Source of the DNA: JAUIIK01 sp963745675 | GTDB lineage: Bacteria; Chloroflexota; Chloroflexia; Thermomicrobiales; CFX8 | Direction: 5' to 3' | NCBI GenBank assembly: GCA_963745675.1 | Contig: CAVUYM010000025.1 | Coordinates: forward strand, 1-64,000 | Length of the DNA stretch: 64,000 bases | Shown: in pieces, positions 63,806 through 64,000 of the stretch | How positions within the stretch are numbered: the first letter of the stretch is position 1 | Layout of the letters: each line of letters begins with the position of its first letter | Notes under the pieces: model-generated | The model's database searches: none | What the model was told of the DNA's origin: nothing | The model's input: only the letters and a program-made list of their open reading frames with translations | Program-made: the position numbers and the translations under genes

Positions 63806-64000
63806 CACGTTCGAGCACGAGATCGGTCGCTCGTCCGTCACCTCTGATCCAGGGATAGCCTCGAATGATCGCGACCGGGCGCCCATCGAGTTTGCCGTGA
63901 ACCAGCTCTGCGGCGGAGGCGAGTTCATCGGGGACGGCCATGATCGTCACCCGTAGCTCGTGACCACCAGAGTCGACCTGGCCCCGATAGTCGGCGAACA
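63786..64000 (-). CDS. cofE: coenzyme F420-0:L-glutamate ligase, C-terminal part
   Basis: The last 70 codons are visible, and the gene continues beyond the right window edge. The text FADYRGQVDSGGHELRVTIM is followed by AVPDELASAAELVHGKLDGR, then PVAIIRGYPWIRGDGRATDL and LEREKDLFP. 'D-E-[IL]-A-x-A-A-E-L-V-x-G-K' and 'P-V-A-I-[IV]-R-G' are hallmarks of CofE/FbiB, which adds glutamates to the F420 side chain. This fits the three F420-dependent oxidoreductases in the window and shows that the organism makes the cofactor. The stop codon sits in the loop of the terminator. Confidence 0.82.
   Translation of the reverse strand, partial: FADYRGQVDSGGHELRVTIMAVPDELASAAELVHGKLDGRPVAIIRGYPWIRGDGRATDLVLEREKDLFP

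Noticed and set aside
1..64000. tRNA, rRNA and riboswitch search by eye
   Set aside because: No T-arm GGTTCGA-type context with a matching acceptor stem, no rRNA core sequence and no known riboswitch core were recognised.

Overview
The window looks like a chromosomal segment of an aerobic, soil-type Chloroflexota bacterium related to Thermomicrobia/Sphaerobacter, probably from a metagenome. This is inferred from gene content and not from a marker search. The evidence is: three luciferase-like F420-dependent oxidoreductases plus the end of an F420-0:glutamate ligase; a hemE-hemH-hemY cluster; secreted proteins with the NHL and 'FERARF' modules common in that group; and moderately high GC with GTG/TTG starts. 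No tRNA, rRNA or CRISPR array was seen.

A striking technical property is that about half of the genes, including conserved housekeeping ones (hemE, hemH, nicotinate phosphoribosyltransferase, adenine deaminase, msrA, msrB, ada), are split by one or more single-base frameshifts whose pieces rejoin into one full-length protein. This pattern fits uncorrected indels from long reads better than mass pseudogenisation, so most broken genes are reported as one CDS with frameshifts.

Layout. 1-3720: an AT-richer, foreign-looking block with the tail of a helical-repeat protein, a MITE-like hairpin, the C-terminal part of an Eco57I-type DNA methyltransferase, a small ORF, a HEPN-like protein, a DExx helicase and the first residues of a PLD-type helicase. 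These are tightly spaced or overlapping, as in a defence operon. 3908-5454: DUF6325, SHOCT and DUF4203 proteins. 5455-6137: palindromic intergenic repeats. 6138-15886: membrane and envelope functions (SulP transporter, two unknown membrane proteins, YihY/BrkB, HerA-like ATPase, DUF1269, DUF389). 15883-19596: hydantoinase/oxoprolinase HyuA-HyuB. 19669-24868: lipoprotein, C1 peptidase, acyl-CoA ligase, LVIVD-repeat protein. 24941-30829: VWA protein and MoxR-type AAA ATPase separated by a secreted NHL protein. 31034-35701: an HcnABC/opine-dehydrogenase-like trio without Fe-S cysteines, a GNAT and PncB. 35838-39956: dCTP deaminase/dUTPase followed by hemE-hemH-hemY. 40000-45743: SLC13 permease, two divergent F420 oxidoreductases, a lipoprotein-type acetolactate decarboxylase, MsrA-MsrB. 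45867-51864: toastrack protein, SIS protein, DinB, BtpA, MerR, adenine deaminase. 51894-57427: GNAT and membrane proteins, EamA transporter, a third F420 oxidoreductase, phosphofructokinase, two 55-residue ORFs. 57678-64000: secreted glycoside hydrolase, MidA-like methyltransferase, Ada, membrane-anchored molybdopterin oxidoreductase, and the 3' end of cofE.

The most interesting loci are the methylase/HEPN-like/helicase block at the left edge, the cysteine-free HcnA/HcnB pair at 32448-33980, the VWA/MoxR pair interrupted by an NHL protein, and the secreted acetolactate decarboxylase.
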